From positions 186,001 to 250,000 of the forward strand of contig NZ_CP045309.1 in assembly GCF_009671205.1 (NCBI RefSeq): 64,000 nucleotides of DNA. The letters run 5' to 3'. The position numbers were made by a program, and so were the translations under genes. Under the pieces are notes generated by a model. That model saw only the letters and a program-made list of their open reading frames with translations. It did no database searches and was not told where the DNA came from. The DNA is from Micromonospora terminaliae. GTDB lineage: Bacteria; Actinomycetota; Actinomycetes; Mycobacteriales; Micromonosporaceae. This document shows, one piece after another, positions 35,436-44,532 of the stretch (position 1 is its first letter; each line of letters begins with the position of its first letter).

Positions 35436-36246
35436 CTTCCGCGCCGAGACGGTCAAGCTCGTCCGGCGGCCCGCCAGCTGGCTGCTGCTGGCCATCACGC
35501 TGGTGCTCGCACTGATCTTCACCTACGTCTTCCCGTACGCCGGCATCGCGGGCGGCACCGACGGGCCGAACACCGGCCGGGCGCTGCCCGCCCTGCTCCC
35601 CGACCAGCTGGTCGGCAACTCCCTCGGCGGGCTGCCGGTCTTCCTCGGCTCGATCCTGCTGATCCTCGGTGTGCTCACCGTCGGCGGCGAGTACGGCTGG
35701 GGCACCTGGAAGACCGTGCTCACCCAGGGCCCGACCCGCCTGGAGGTGTACGCGGGCAAGCTGCTCGCCCTCGCCGCCGCCGCGCTGGCCGTGGTGCTGG
35801 CCGTCTTCGCGGTCGGCGCGGTGGCCAGCGTGCTCATCGCGTCCGCCGAGGCGCAGCCGGTGACCTGGCCGTCGGCCGGTGACCTGCTCACCGGGATCGG
35901 CGCGGGGTGGCTCATCGCGACGATGTGGGCCATGCTCGGTGCCGTGCTCGCCGTCGCGCTTCGGGCCGTGGCGCTGCCGGTCGGGCTGGGCCTGGTGTGG
36001 ATGCTCGCGGTGCAGAACCTGCTCGCCGCGATCGCCGCGCCGCTGGTCGACTGGGTGGCCAAGGCCCAGGAGGGGCTGCCCGGGCCGAACGCCGGCTCGC
36101 TGGCCGCCGCGCTGGGCGCGCCGGGAGACACCCCCGGGGTGGCGGCCACCGTCGGTGGCGGGCAGGCGGCCGTGGTGGTGGCCGCGTACCTGATCGGGTT
36201 CGCGGCGGTCGGCGCGGTGCTGCTGCGCCGGCGGGACATCGGCTGA
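35425..36246 (+). CDS. ABC-2 type permease
   Basis: 273 residues with six predicted helices (about 17-37, 60-85, 100-135, 150-175, 185-205, 245-265), the ABC-2 exporter layout. MSRSFRAETVKLVRRPASWL is a typical cytosolic start. It overlaps the ATPase gene by 11 bases and is followed 20 bases later by the histidine kinase. It pairs with the ATPase as a probable dimeric exporter or resistance pump. Confidence 0.88.
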
Positions 36247-36266
36247 GGCGGGGTGGGGGAGGGGAC

Positions 36267-37391
36267 GTGGACCGCGAGCGTGGCAACCGGGGCCCCTGGC
36301 TCCTGGACGGCCTCGTCGCCCTGGCCCTGCTGGCGATCGGGCTGGCCGGCACCGCGCCGGCCGGCCTCAACCAGGGCGTGGGCATCGGGCCGGCCGCCTA
36401 CCCGCTGGTCGTGGTGGCCGCCCTCGCGGTGGCCGTCCGCCGGCGCTGGCCGCTGGCCGCCCTGGCCGTGGTCACCGCCGCGAGCACCGCGTACCTGGTG
36501 CTCGGCTACCCCTACGGCCCGATCCTGCTGTCCTTCTTCGTCGCGATCTACACGGTCGCCGCGTACCGGCCGGTGCGGATCGCGGCGGCGGCCGCCGGGG
36601 TGGCGCTGCTCGTGCTGCTCACGCACGTCTTCGTCGGGGCGCACCCACCCGGCCTGGTCGGGCTCATGCCGGCCGCCGCCTGGGTGGTGGTGCCGTTCGC
36701 CGTGGGGGTCACGGTGCGGCTGGGCCGGGAGAACGCGGCACGCAACCGCACCGACGAGGCGCGCCGGCTGGCCGACGCCGAGCGGCTGCGGGTCGCGCGG
36801 GAGGTGCACGACGTGGTCGGCCACGGGCTCGCCGCCATCCACCTCCAGGCCGAGGTCGCCCTGCACCTGCTGGCCCGCAAGCCCGAGCAGGCCGAGGCGG
36901 CGCTCACCGCGATCAGCCGCACCAGCAAGGAGGCGCTCGACGAGTTGCGGGTGACGCTGACCGTGGTCCGCCGCGACGAGGCGGCCGACGAGCGCGCGCC
37001 CGCGCCCGGGCTGGCCCAGCTCCCGCAGTTGCGCGAGCGGTTGGCCGGCGCCGGGCTGCCGGTCACCGTCGAGGTAGAGGGGCCGCCGCGCCCGCTCCCG
37101 GTTGCCGTGGACCTGGCCGCGTACCGGGTCGTGCAGGAGGCGCTGACCAACGTGCTGCGGCACGCCGGGCCGGCCACCGCCACGGTCCGCATCCGGTACG
37201 CGCCCACCGAGGTCGCCGTCGAGGTGACCGACACCGGCCGCGGCCCGGGCGCCCCGGCGGACCGGCCCGGCTACGGGCTGGCCGGCATGCGGGAGCGGGT
37301 CACGGCGCTGGGCGGCTCGTTCGCCGCCGGCCCGGCCTCCACCGGCGGGTTCCGGGTGTCCGCCACACTGCCCGTGGAGGAGGTCGCATGA
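36267..37391 (+). CDS. Sensor histidine kinase, HisKA_3 (NarL-type) family
   Basis: 374 residues. Five transmembrane helices occupy about residues 12-155 and there is almost no extracytoplasmic domain, so it senses within or near the membrane. The dimerisation/phosphoacceptor region REVHDVVGHGLAAIHLQAEV has His181 as phospho-site. The ATP-binding HATPase_c domain (VVQEALTNVLRHAG, DTGRGPG, GYGLAGMRERV) is complete. GTG with GGAGGGG upstream. Its stop overlaps the response regulator start (ATGA). It belongs with the adjacent ABC exporter as in BceS- or LnrJ-like units. Confidence 0.92.
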   Translation: MDRERGNRGPWLLDGLVALALLAIGLAGTAPAGLNQGVGIGPAAYPLVVVAALAVAVRRRWPLAALAVVTAASTAYLVLGYPYGPILLSFFVAIYTVAAYRPVRIAAAAAGVALLVLLTHVFVGAHPPGLVGLMPAAAWVVVPFAVGVTVRLGRENAARNRTDEARRLADAERLRVAREVHDVVGHGLAAIHLQAEVALHLLARKPEQAEAALTAISRTSKEALDELRVTLTVVRRDEAADERAPAPGLAQLPQLRERLAGAGLPVTVEVEGPPRPLPVAVDLAAYRVVQEALTNVLRHAGPATATVRIRYAPTEVAVEVTDTGRGPGAPADRPGYGLAGMRERVTALGGSFAAGPASTGGFRVSATLPVEEVA

Positions 37392-38044
37392 TCCGCGTGC
37401 TGCTCGCCGACGACCAGGACCTGGTCCGGATCGGGCTGCGTGCCCTCATCGAGAGCGAGGACGACCTCACGGTGGTCGGGGAGGCCGCCGACGGGCTCGC
37501 CGCCGTCGAGGCGGCCCGCCGGGAACGCCCCGACGTGGTGCTCATGGACGTCCGGATGCCCGGCGTCGACGGCATCGAGGCGACCCGCCGGATCGTCGCC
37601 GACCCCGCGCTGGGCGGCACCCGGGTGGTCGTGCTGACCACCTTCGAGCTGGACGAGTACGTCTTCGACGCGCTCCGGCACGGCGCCAGCGGCTTCCTCA
37701 CCAAGGACACCCGCCCGGCGGAGCTGCTGCGGGCCGTCCGGCTGGTCGCCGAGGGGGAGGCACTGCTCTCCCCGTCGGTGACCCGGCGGGTGGTCCGGGA
37801 GTTCGCCACCCGGCCGGCCCGGGTGCCCCGCCCGCACCCCCGGCTCGGCACGCTGACCGACCGGGAACGTGAGGTGGTGGGGCTGGTCGGCGAGGGGCTG
37901 AGCAACGTCGAGATCGCCGAGCGGCTGGTGGTCAGCCCGGCCACCGCGCGGACCCACGTGAGCCGCGCCATGGTGAAGCTCGGCGCCCGCGACCGGGCCC
38001 AGTTGGTGGTCTTCGCGTACCAGTCGGGCCTGGTCGCATCGTGA
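37388..38044 (+). CDS. Response regulator, NarL/FixJ family
   Basis: 218 residues. The receiver domain has the acidic pocket LADDQD at 6-11, phospho-acceptor Asp54 (VVLMDVRMPG), the switch Thr (VVVLTTFE) and Lys (FLTKDTRP). The C-terminal LuxR-type HTH is LTDREREVVGLVGEGLSNVE and onward to RDRAQLVVFAY. It overlaps the kinase gene by four bases, so the two are made together. Likely controls the upstream ABC exporter genes; no operator was found. Confidence 0.94.
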   Translation: MIRVLLADDQDLVRIGLRALIESEDDLTVVGEAADGLAAVEAARRERPDVVLMDVRMPGVDGIEATRRIVADPALGGTRVVVLTTFELDEYVFDALRHGASGFLTKDTRPAELLRAVRLVAEGEALLSPSVTRRVVREFATRPARVPRPHPRLGTLTDREREVVGLVGEGLSNVEIAERLVVSPATARTHVSRAMVKLGARDRAQLVVFAYQSGLVAS

Positions 38045-38192
38045 TCGCCCGGCCGCGCGGGCCGTGGTGATCTCCTGGTGGGGGTCGGGCCGGCGGGAAG
38101 CAGTGCGGAGGCGGGACCGTTACCCTTGCGGGTAGCCGGACGTGTGCGTGCCGGCCGACTGTGCTCGCCAAACCGACAAACGGGATGTTCGC

Positions 38193-39746
38193 GTGTTTGA
38201 CACCTTGAGTGACCGCCTGTCCGGGATCTTCACCAAGCTCCGCGGCAAGGGTCGGCTCACCGACGCCGACATCGACGCCACCGCGCGCGAGATCCGCATG
38301 GCGCTGCTGGAGGCCGACGTCGCCCTGCCGGTGGTCAAGGGCTTCATCGCGAACGTCAAGGAGCGGGCGCGCAGCGCCGAGGTCTCCCAGGCGCTCAACC
38401 CGGCCCAGCAGATCGTCAAGATCGTCAACGAGGAGCTGATCAAAGTCCTCGGCGGCGAGGGGCGGCGGCTCCAGTTCGCCAAGCACCCCCCGACCGTGAT
38501 CATGCTGGCCGGCCTCCAGGGTTCCGGTAAGACCACCCTCGCCGGCAAGCTGGCCCGCTGGCTCAAGGCCCAGGGCCACCAGCCGCTGCTGGTCGCCGCC
38601 GACCTCCAGCGCCCCAACGCCGTCGGGCAGCTCCAGGTGCTCGGCGGCCGGGCCGGCGTCGAGGTGTACGCCCCGGAGCCCGGCAACGGCGTCGGCAACC
38701 CGGTGCAGGTCGCGCGCGACTCGATCGAGCACGCCAAGCGGGCCGCCCGCGACATCGTCATCGTCGACACCGCCGGCCGGCTGGGCATCGACGCCGAGAT
38801 GATGCAGCAGGCCGCGGACATCCGCGACGCGGTCCAGCCCGACGAGGTCATCTTCGTCATCGACGCGATGGTCGGTCAGGACGCGGTCCGCACGGCCGAG
38901 GCGTTCCGCGACGGCGTGGGCATCACCGGTGTGGTCCTCTCCAAGCTCGACGGTGACGCCCGCGGTGGCGCCGCGCTGTCGGTCCGGGAGGTCACCGGGC
39001 AGCCGATCCTGTTCGCCTCCACCGGCGAGAAGCTGGAGGACTTCGACGTCTTCCACCCCGACCGGATGGCCAGCCGGATCCTCGGCATGGGCGACGTCCT
39101 CACTCTGATCGAGCAGGCCGAGCAGGCCTTCGACGCCGATCAGAAGGAGAAGATGACCGCCAAGCTGATGGGCGGCGAGCAGTTCACCCTGGAGGACTTC
39201 CTCGATCAGCTCATCGCGGTCCGGCGGATGGGCCCGATCGCCAACGTGCTGGCCATGATGCCGGGCATGGGGCAGATGAAGGACCAGCTGGCCGAGCTGG
39301 ACGACAAGCACTTCGACCGGGTCACCGCGATCATCCGGTCGATGACTCCGGCCGAGCGCACCACCCCGAAGATCATCAACGGCTCCCGCCGGGCCCGCAT
39401 CGCCAACGGCTCCGGCGTCACCGTCATGGACGTCAACCAGCTGCTCAACCGCTTCGCCGACGCGCAGAAGATGATGAAGCAGATGGGCGGCATGATGGGC
39501 CTGCCCGGTGGCGGCCGGCGCAAGGCGACGAAGTCGCCGAAGAACAAGCGCAAGGGCACCAAGGGCGGCGGGCGTCCGCGCACCGGCGCCGGGGTGCCGG
39601 GCGGCTTCCCGGGCGGCATGCCGCAGCTCCCGCCGGGCCTCGACCCGGGCGACCTGGCCGGCGGTCAGGGCCTGCCGCCGGGCTTCAAGCTGCCGAAGAT
39701 CGACTTCAACAAGCTCGGCAAGGGCGGTGACAAGGGTCCCCGCTGA
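38193..39746 (+). CDS. ffh: Signal recognition particle protein Ffh
   Basis: 517 residues. N domain, then the GTPase with AGLQGSGKTTLAGKLARW (GLQGSGKTT at 108-116), DTAGRLGID, and SKLDGDARGG; the Met-rich M domain (LAMMPGMGQMKDQL, QKMMKQMGGMMGLPGGG) binds 4.5S RNA and the signal peptide. A Gly/Pro-rich tail ends QGLPPGFKLPKIDFNKLG. GTG selected (MFDTLSDRLSGIF) over an extension. TACCCT (38121-38126) may be its -10. A strong terminator follows. Confidence 0.97.
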   Translation: MFDTLSDRLSGIFTKLRGKGRLTDADIDATAREIRMALLEADVALPVVKGFIANVKERARSAEVSQALNPAQQIVKIVNEELIKVLGGEGRRLQFAKHPPTVIMLAGLQGSGKTTLAGKLARWLKAQGHQPLLVAADLQRPNAVGQLQVLGGRAGVEVYAPEPGNGVGNPVQVARDSIEHAKRAARDIVIVDTAGRLGIDAEMMQQAADIRDAVQPDEVIFVIDAMVGQDAVRTAEAFRDGVGITGVVLSKLDGDARGGAALSVREVTGQPILFASTGEKLEDFDVFHPDRMASRILGMGDVLTLIEQAEQAFDADQKEKMTAKLMGGEQFTLEDFLDQLIAVRRMGPIANVLAMMPGMGQMKDQLAELDDKHFDRVTAIIRSMTPAERTTPKIINGSRRARIANGSGVTVMDVNQLLNRFADAQKMMKQMGGMMGLPGGGRRKATKSPKNKRKGTKGGGRPRTGAGVPGGFPGGMPQLPPGLDPGDLAGGQGLPPGFKLPKIDFNKLGKGGDKGPR

Positions 39747-39757
39747 CCCACGTGCCG

Positions 39758-39791
39758 ACGGCCCCGTCCCCACCCCTGGGGGCGGGGCCGT
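39758..39791 (+). terminator. Terminator hairpin after ffh
   Basis: ACGGCCCCG (39758-39766) pairs with CGGGGCCGT (39783-39791); internal CCCC/GGGG extends it. It starts 12 bases after the ffh stop. Confidence 0.75.
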
Positions 39792-39850
39792 CCGCGTACC
39801 GGGGCGGGCTCGTCACACGTTGGCGGACGTGATCGGGTAGGACTGTGCAC

Positions 39851-40939
39851 ATGGCTCTGCATGTGCGCGGTGTGCTCCTGCCCGACGACGAGGTCCGGGA
39901 CGTGTGGCTGGTCGGCGACCGGGTCACCTTCGAACCGGTGCCCGGCGCCGAGACGGTCGCCGACGGCGGTTTCGTGCTGCCCGGCCTGACCGACGCCCAC
40001 TGCCACATCGGCATCGCCCGCGGCGGCGCCCCGATCACCACTCTCGACCAGGCTCGCGAGCTGGCCCGCACCGACCGGGACGCCGGCGTGCTGGCCATCC
40101 GCGACGCCGGCTCCCCATACCCGTACCCGGAACTCGACGACGAGCCGGACCTGCCGCGACTGGCCCGCGCCGGCCGGCACGTCGCCCCGCCGAAGCGCTA
40201 CCTGCGTGACATCGGGGTCGAGGTCGGCGCGGCCGAGGTGGCCGCGACGGTGGCCGCGCAGGCGGCCGCCGGCAACGGCTGGGTGAAGCTGGTCGGCGAC
40301 TGGATCGACCGCGGGGTGGGCGACCTGGCGCCGGCCTGGGACGCCGAGACGATGACCGCGGCGGTCGCCGCCGCGCACGCCGCGGGGGCACGCGCGGCCG
40401 TGCACACCTTCTCCGAGTCGGCCGTGGAGATCATGGTGCGGGCCGGGGTGGACTCGGTGGAGCACGGCACCGGCCTCAGCCTCGACCTCATCGACCTGAT
40501 GGCCCGGCAGGGCACCGCGCTGGTTCCCACCATGATCAATATCCGGACCTTCGGCCACATCGCGGAGCAGGCCCGCGGGAAGTTCCCCGGGTACGCCGAC
40601 CACATGCTCGCCCTGCGCGACCGCTTCCCCGAGGTGGTGCGCGCCGCGCACGAGGCGGGGGTGCCGATCTACGTGGGCACCGACGCGGGCGGCGGCATCG
40701 ACCACGGGCTGGCCGCCGAGGAGATGCTGCTCCTGCACGAGCAGGCCGGCATGTCCGCCGAGGACGTGCTCGCCGCCGCCTCCTGGCGGGCCCGGGAGTG
40801 GCTCGGCTTTCCCGGCCTGGTCGAGGGCGGCCTGGCCGACCTCACCGTCTATTCCGAGGACCCCCGCCGGGACCTGCGCGTGGTCCGCACCCCGTCCCGC
40901 ATCATCCTCCGCGGCCGCGTCCTCCCCTCGCCCCGTTGA
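39851..40939 (+). CDS. Amidohydrolase family protein
   Basis: 362 residues of the metal-dependent amidohydrolase superfamily. DAHCHIG near residue 49 is the N-terminal HxH metal motif; AAVHTFSESAV and VEHGTGLS provide the later histidines, and GTDAGGGIDHG the catalytic Asp. Prolidase- or imidazolonepropionase-like enzymes share this pattern; the substrate is not assigned. ATG is preceded by TAGGAC seven bases upstream, suggesting a leaderless transcript; GTG two codons earlier is the alternative. Its stop codon lies in the inverted repeat shared with tetR. Confidence 0.85.
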   Translation: MALHVRGVLLPDDEVRDVWLVGDRVTFEPVPGAETVADGGFVLPGLTDAHCHIGIARGGAPITTLDQARELARTDRDAGVLAIRDAGSPYPYPELDDEPDLPRLARAGRHVAPPKRYLRDIGVEVGAAEVAATVAAQAAAGNGWVKLVGDWIDRGVGDLAPAWDAETMTAAVAAAHAAGARAAVHTFSESAVEIMVRAGVDSVEHGTGLSLDLIDLMARQGTALVPTMINIRTFGHIAEQARGKFPGYADHMLALRDRFPEVVRAAHEAGVPIYVGTDAGGGIDHGLAAEEMLLLHEQAGMSAEDVLAAASWRAREWLGFPGLVEGGLADLTVYSEDPRRDLRVVRTPSRIILRGRVLPSPR

Positions 40940-40993
40940 TCAAGAGGTTTGCGTCAGCGGACGGCCCGTACCCGACGCAAACTTCTTGATCAA
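40936..40993. repeat. Inverted repeat, 20-bp arms, ending two converging genes
   Basis: Arms TTGATCAAGAGGTTTGCGTC (40936-40955) and its complement at 40974-40993 match at 19 of 20 positions, separated by 18 bases. The left arm contains the TGA of the amidohydrolase and the right arm the TGA of the TetR gene. It can form a long hairpin readable from either strand and so acts as a bidirectional terminator. Confidence 0.8.
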
Positions 40994-41661
40994 CCCGGCG
41001 GTGGGGTGGTGGCGGCCGTGTGGAAGAGGTGGAGGGCCAGGTCGGCGAGCTGGTCGGCGGTGTCGTCGACGGGCGCCCCGGGCAGGACGATGTGGCTGAC
41101 CGTCAGGCGGACGATGGTGTCGGCGGCGAACGCCAGGGCCACCGGGTCGCCCTCCGGCAGGTGCCGGCCGGCCCACTCCAGCAGGGCGGCGGACGACTCG
41201 GCCAGGATCAGCTCGGACCGGGTGGTCAGGTAGGGCAGCAGCTCGTCGGAGCCGCCCCGGGCGCTGGTCAGGATCGCCTTCACGAGGGGGTTGTCCGCGG
41301 CGGCGGCGAGGGTGTGCCGGATGGCCGCGTACGCGGCGGCGCGCACGTCGCCGCCGTGCGCGTCGAGGGCCGCGCGGACCTCGCCGACGAACCGGTCCAC
41401 CTCGCGCCGGGCGAGCGCCTCGGCCAGGCCGGCCTTGCTGCCGAACTCGTTGTAGACGGTCTGCCGGCTCACCCCGGCGGCCTGCGCCACCCCGCCCATC
41501 CGCACGCCGTCCCAGCCCGCGGCGATCGTCTGCGCGCGGGCGGCGGCGACGATCGCGTCCCGCAGCCGGTTCGACAGCTCCGGCTCGGCGCGTCCGGTCC
41601 CGCGCCGCGACCCGGAACCGTCGCGCGCCGGCCCGGCGGCGCCGTCTGGAAGCTCACCCAT
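40990..41661 (-). CDS. TetR family transcriptional regulator
   Basis: 223 residues with a Pro/Arg-rich N-terminal extension of about 30 residues before the HTH. IVAAARAQTIAAGWDGVRMG and VAQAAGVSRQTVYNEFGSKA form helices 1-3, with the recognition helix at SRQTVYNEF. The C-terminal all-helical ligand domain follows. Divergent from proS over a 92-base gap and convergent with the amidohydrolase. Targets are unknown; no palindrome was seen in the short divergent gap. Confidence 0.9.
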   Translation of the reverse strand: MGELPDGAAGPARDGSGSRRGTGRAEPELSNRLRDAIVAAARAQTIAAGWDGVRMGGVAQAAGVSRQTVYNEFGSKAGLAEALARREVDRFVGEVRAALDAHGGDVRAAAYAAIRHTLAAAADNPLVKAILTSARGGSDELLPYLTTRSELILAESSAALLEWAGRHLPEGDPVALAFAADTIVRLTVSHIVLPGAPVDDTADQLADLALHLFHTAATTPPPG

Positions 41662-41739
41662 CGCCGTCGAAGTCTACGGCCGGGCGGTGCGACACGGCGG
41701 CCACCGACTCCCGGGCGCAGCGGTGGCCCGCCCGGCGCA

Positions 41740-41745
41740 TAGGAT
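41740..41745 (+). promoter_or_regulatory. -10 element (TAGGAT) for proS
   Basis: TAGGAT fits TAnnnT and ends 8 bases before the proS ATG, predicting a leaderless transcript or one with only 1-2 leader bases. Confidence 0.45.
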
Positions 41746-41753
41746 GTGCGGTC

Positions 41754-43160
41754 ATGGCACGCGTGCTCACTCCCCGTGCGGAGGACTTTCCCCGCTGGTA
41801 CCAGGACCTGATCGCCAAGGCGAAGCTGGCCGACAACGGCCCGGTGCGGGGCACCATGGTCATCCGACCGGCGGGCTACGCCATCTGGGAGCGGATGCAG
41901 GCCGAGATGGACGCCCGGATCAAGGCGGCCGGCGCGGAGAACGCGTACTTCCCGCTCTTCATCCCCGAGAGCTACCTCAAGCGCGAGGCCGAGCACGTCG
42001 AGGGCTTCTCGCCGGAGCTGGCGGTGGTCACCCACGGTGGTGGCAAGCAGCTCGCCGAGCCGGTGGTGGTGCGCCCCACCAGCGAGACGGTGATCGGCGA
42101 GTTCATGGCCAAGTGGATCGACTCCTACCGGGACCTGCCGCTGCTGCTCAACCAGTGGGCCAACGTGGTCCGCTGGGAGCTGCGTCCCCGGATCTTCCTG
42201 CGTACCAGCGAGTTCCTCTGGCAGGAGGGGCACACCGCGCACGCGACCCGCGAGGACGCCCGGGCCTACGCGCGCCGGATCCTGCACGAGGCGTACGAGG
42301 ACCTCATGGTCAACGTGCTCGGCATCCCGGTGGTGGTCGGCCTGAAGACCGCCCGCGAGCGCTTCGCCGGCGCGACCGCCACCTACACCTGCGAAGGCAT
42401 GATGGGCGACGGCAAGGCGCTCCAGCTGGGCACCAGCCACGAGCTGGGCCAGAACTTCGCCAAGGCGTTCGACATCAGCTACTCCTCCGCCGAGGGCGGC
42501 CGGGAGCACGCCTGGACGACCTCCTGGGGCACTTCGACCCGGATGCTCGGCGGCCTGATCATGTGCCACGGCGACGACAACGGCCTGCGGGTGCCGCCGA
42601 AGCTGGCGCCGGTCCAGGCGTACGTGATGGTCGTCAAGGACGGCGACGGTGTGGGCGAGGCGGCGGCCAAGCTCCGCGACGCCCTGCGCGACGCCGGGGT
42701 CCGGGTCGCGCTCGACGACCGGACCGACACGGCGTTCGGCCGCCGCGCGGTCGACGCCGAGCTGCGCGGCTACCCGGTGCGCGTCGAGGTCGGCCCCCGC
42801 GACCTGGCCGCCGGCAACGCGGTCGTGGTCCGGCGTACGGACGGGTCGAAGGCGCCGGTCCCGGTGGCGGACGTGGTGGGCGCGGTGCTCGCCGCGCTCG
42901 AGGCGGACCAGCAGGCGCTGCACGACCAGGCGCTGGCGTTCCGGCGGTCCCGCACGGTCGAGGTCGGCACGCTGGCCGAGGCCATCGAGGCGGCCGCCAC
43001 CGGCTGGGCCAAGGTGCCGTGGTCGGCGGTCGGTGTCGAGGGCGAGGCCGAGGCGAACGGTCAGGGCGTCACCGTCCGGTGCCTGCTGCGGGCCGACGGC
43101 TCGGTGCCGGACTCGGAGGACGAGCCCGACCTGGTCGCCGTCCTGGCCCGCGCCTACTGA
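41754..43160 (+). CDS. proS: Prolyl-tRNA synthetase, archaeal/eukaryotic type (ProS type 3)
   Basis: 468 residues. The short ProRS lacking the bacterial editing insertion. Class II motifs are present: motif 1 around GYAIWERMQAEMDARIKAAG, motif 2 in EPVVVRPTSETVIGEFMAKW and FLRTSEFLWQEGHTAHA, motif 3 GGLIMCHGDDNGLRVPP; the anticodon-binding domain follows, and the protein ends ARAY, the C-terminal Tyr characteristic of this type. It charges tRNA-Pro in the cytoplasm. It probably serves as the or a main ProRS; whether a bacterial-type copy exists elsewhere cannot be seen. DUF402 follows 1 base later. Confidence 0.95.
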   Translation: MARVLTPRAEDFPRWYQDLIAKAKLADNGPVRGTMVIRPAGYAIWERMQAEMDARIKAAGAENAYFPLFIPESYLKREAEHVEGFSPELAVVTHGGGKQLAEPVVVRPTSETVIGEFMAKWIDSYRDLPLLLNQWANVVRWELRPRIFLRTSEFLWQEGHTAHATREDARAYARRILHEAYEDLMVNVLGIPVVVGLKTARERFAGATATYTCEGMMGDGKALQLGTSHELGQNFAKAFDISYSSAEGGREHAWTTSWGTSTRMLGGLIMCHGDDNGLRVPPKLAPVQAYVMVVKDGDGVGEAAAKLRDALRDAGVRVALDDRTDTAFGRRAVDAELRGYPVRVEVGPRDLAAGNAVVVRRTDGSKAPVPVADVVGAVLAALEADQQALHDQALAFRRSRTVEVGTLAEAIEAAATGWAKVPWSAVGVEGEAEANGQGVTVRCLLRADGSVPDSEDEPDLVAVLARAY

Positions 43161-43161
43161 G

Positions 43162-43830
43162 GTGCGGCCGGACGGTCCGGCCGACCGGTTTGCGCCGGGT
43201 CGGCTGATTCTGCACCGCAACGTGCGGCACGGCCGGCTCGGCTGGGTCCGGGCGGCCCGCGTGGTCTGCGACGACGACCGGGGCCTGCTGCTCTGGGTGG
43301 CCCGGAACAGCCCGGTGGCGCACGAGGTGACCGAGGCGGGCCTGGGCATGCGGGCCGTGCCCTTCGCCGAGTGGATCACCTCGTCCTACCGGCTCGCCGA
43401 GGGGCGCTGGAGCGGCCCGCCGGTGCTGAAGTTCCTGCCCAGGGGCGCGGCCCACTCGGTCTGGTGGTTCCGCGACGCCCGGGACAACTTCCAGAACTGG
43501 TACGTGAACCTGGAGGAGCCCGGCGTCCGCTGGGACGACGGCGCGGTGGCCGGGGTCGACATGGTCGACCAGGATCTCGACGTGGTGGTCCACCCCGACC
43601 TGAGCTGGGAGTGGAAGGACGAGGACGAGTTCGTCGAGCGCCTCGCCTTCCCCGAGCACTACTGGGTGCCGGACGAGAAGGCGGTGCGGGCCGAGGGGGA
43701 GCGGGTGATCCGGATCGCCGAGGCCGGTGAGTTCCCGTTCGACGGCACCTGGTGCGACTTCACCCCGCCCGCCGATTGGGACGTACCGGACGAACTGCCA
43801 TCCGGCTGGGACCGCCCGCCGGTGCGCTGA
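43162..43830 (+). CDS. DUF402 family protein (FomD-like)
   Basis: 222 residues with the DUF402 core FRDARDNFQNWYVNLEEPGVRW, D-V-V-V-H-PDLSWEWKDEDEFVERL, typical of FomD/Ntdp nucleoside di/triphosphatases, which use metal-bound Asp/Glu residues. GTG start 1 base after proS stop and no ribosome-binding site, so it relies on translational coupling. The acidic DVVHPDLSWEWKDEDEF region provides the metal ligands. Function here may be nucleotide phosphatase; substrate is inferred. Confidence 0.85.
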   Translation: MRPDGPADRFAPGRLILHRNVRHGRLGWVRAARVVCDDDRGLLLWVARNSPVAHEVTEAGLGMRAVPFAEWITSSYRLAEGRWSGPPVLKFLPRGAAHSVWWFRDARDNFQNWYVNLEEPGVRWDDGAVAGVDMVDQDLDVVVHPDLSWEWKDEDEFVERLAFPEHYWVPDEKAVRAEGERVIRIAEAGEFPFDGTWCDFTPPADWDVPDELPSGWDRPPVR

Positions 43831-44072
43831 GCCCGTGTCGTTCGTCACCGTCGCGGGCGACCCGGGTGAGCTGTCCGGGTCCGGTGTGAGAGATCGGGGC
43901 CGGACATGGCAGAATGGGTCGCTGGTATCCGGCGCGCGTCCGGCGCCCTCTAACCCGGGCGCGTCGCCAGTTAACCGAGCAGTCTCCGGCCCAACCCCAC
44001 TGTGCCGGTCGGCGCTCACCCGCCACACCGCCCGCACCGGGCCGGTGAGATCGCAACAGGAGCGAAACAACT
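43831..44072 (+). promoter_or_regulatory. Intergenic region carrying the rpsP promoter
   Basis: 242 bases with no gene. GCAGAATGGG (about 43910) could be a -10-containing segment. An AGGAG lies 10 bases before the rpsP GTG. No terminator-like hairpin after the DUF402 gene was found. Confidence 0.35.
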
Positions 44073-44531
44073 GTGGCCGTAAAGATCCGGCTCCTGCGGA
44101 TGGGCAAGATCCGCAACCCGCAGTACCGCATCGTCGTCGCCGACTCGCGCACCAAGCGTGACGGTCGCGCGATCGAGTTCGTCGGTGTGTACCAGCCGAA
44201 GGAGGACCCTTCGGTGATCGAGGTCAAGTCGGAGCGGGTCCAGTACTGGCTGTCCGTCGGCGCGCAGCCGAGCGAGGCCGTGCAGCGCCTGCTGGAGCTG
44301 ACCGGTGACTGGCAGAAGTTCAAGGGCCTGCCGGCCCCGCCGCCGCTGAAGGTCGCCGCCGAGCGGGCCGACCGCAAGGCGGCGTACGAGGCCGAGGCGA
44401 AGGCCGCCGCCGGCGTGGCCGACACCCCGGCCCCGGCCAAGAAGGCCGCCAAGGCCCAGGCCCCGGCCGCCGAGGCCGAGGCGCCGAAGGCCGAGGAGCA
44501 GACCGGTGCCGAGTCCGGCGAGCAGGCCTGA
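44073..44531 (+). CDS. rpsP: 30S ribosomal protein S16
   Basis: 152 residues, GTG start, first S16 domain [20 protein letters not shown] to about residue 85, then a 65-residue Ala/Lys/Glu-rich extension ([20 protein letters not shown]) not found in short S16 proteins but common in high-GC actinobacteria. S16 binds 16S rRNA in the body of the 30S subunit. It heads the rpsP-khpA-rimM-trmD-rplS run; khpA follows by one base. Confidence 0.97.
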   Translation: MAVKIRLLRMGKIRNPQYRIVVADSRTKRDGRAIEFVGVYQPKEDPSVIEVKSERVQYWLSVGAQPSEAVQRLLELTGDWQKFKGLPAPPPLKVAAERADRKAAYEAEAKAAAGVADTPAPAKKAAKAQAPAAEAEAPKAEEQTGAESGEQA

Positions 44532-44532
44532 C

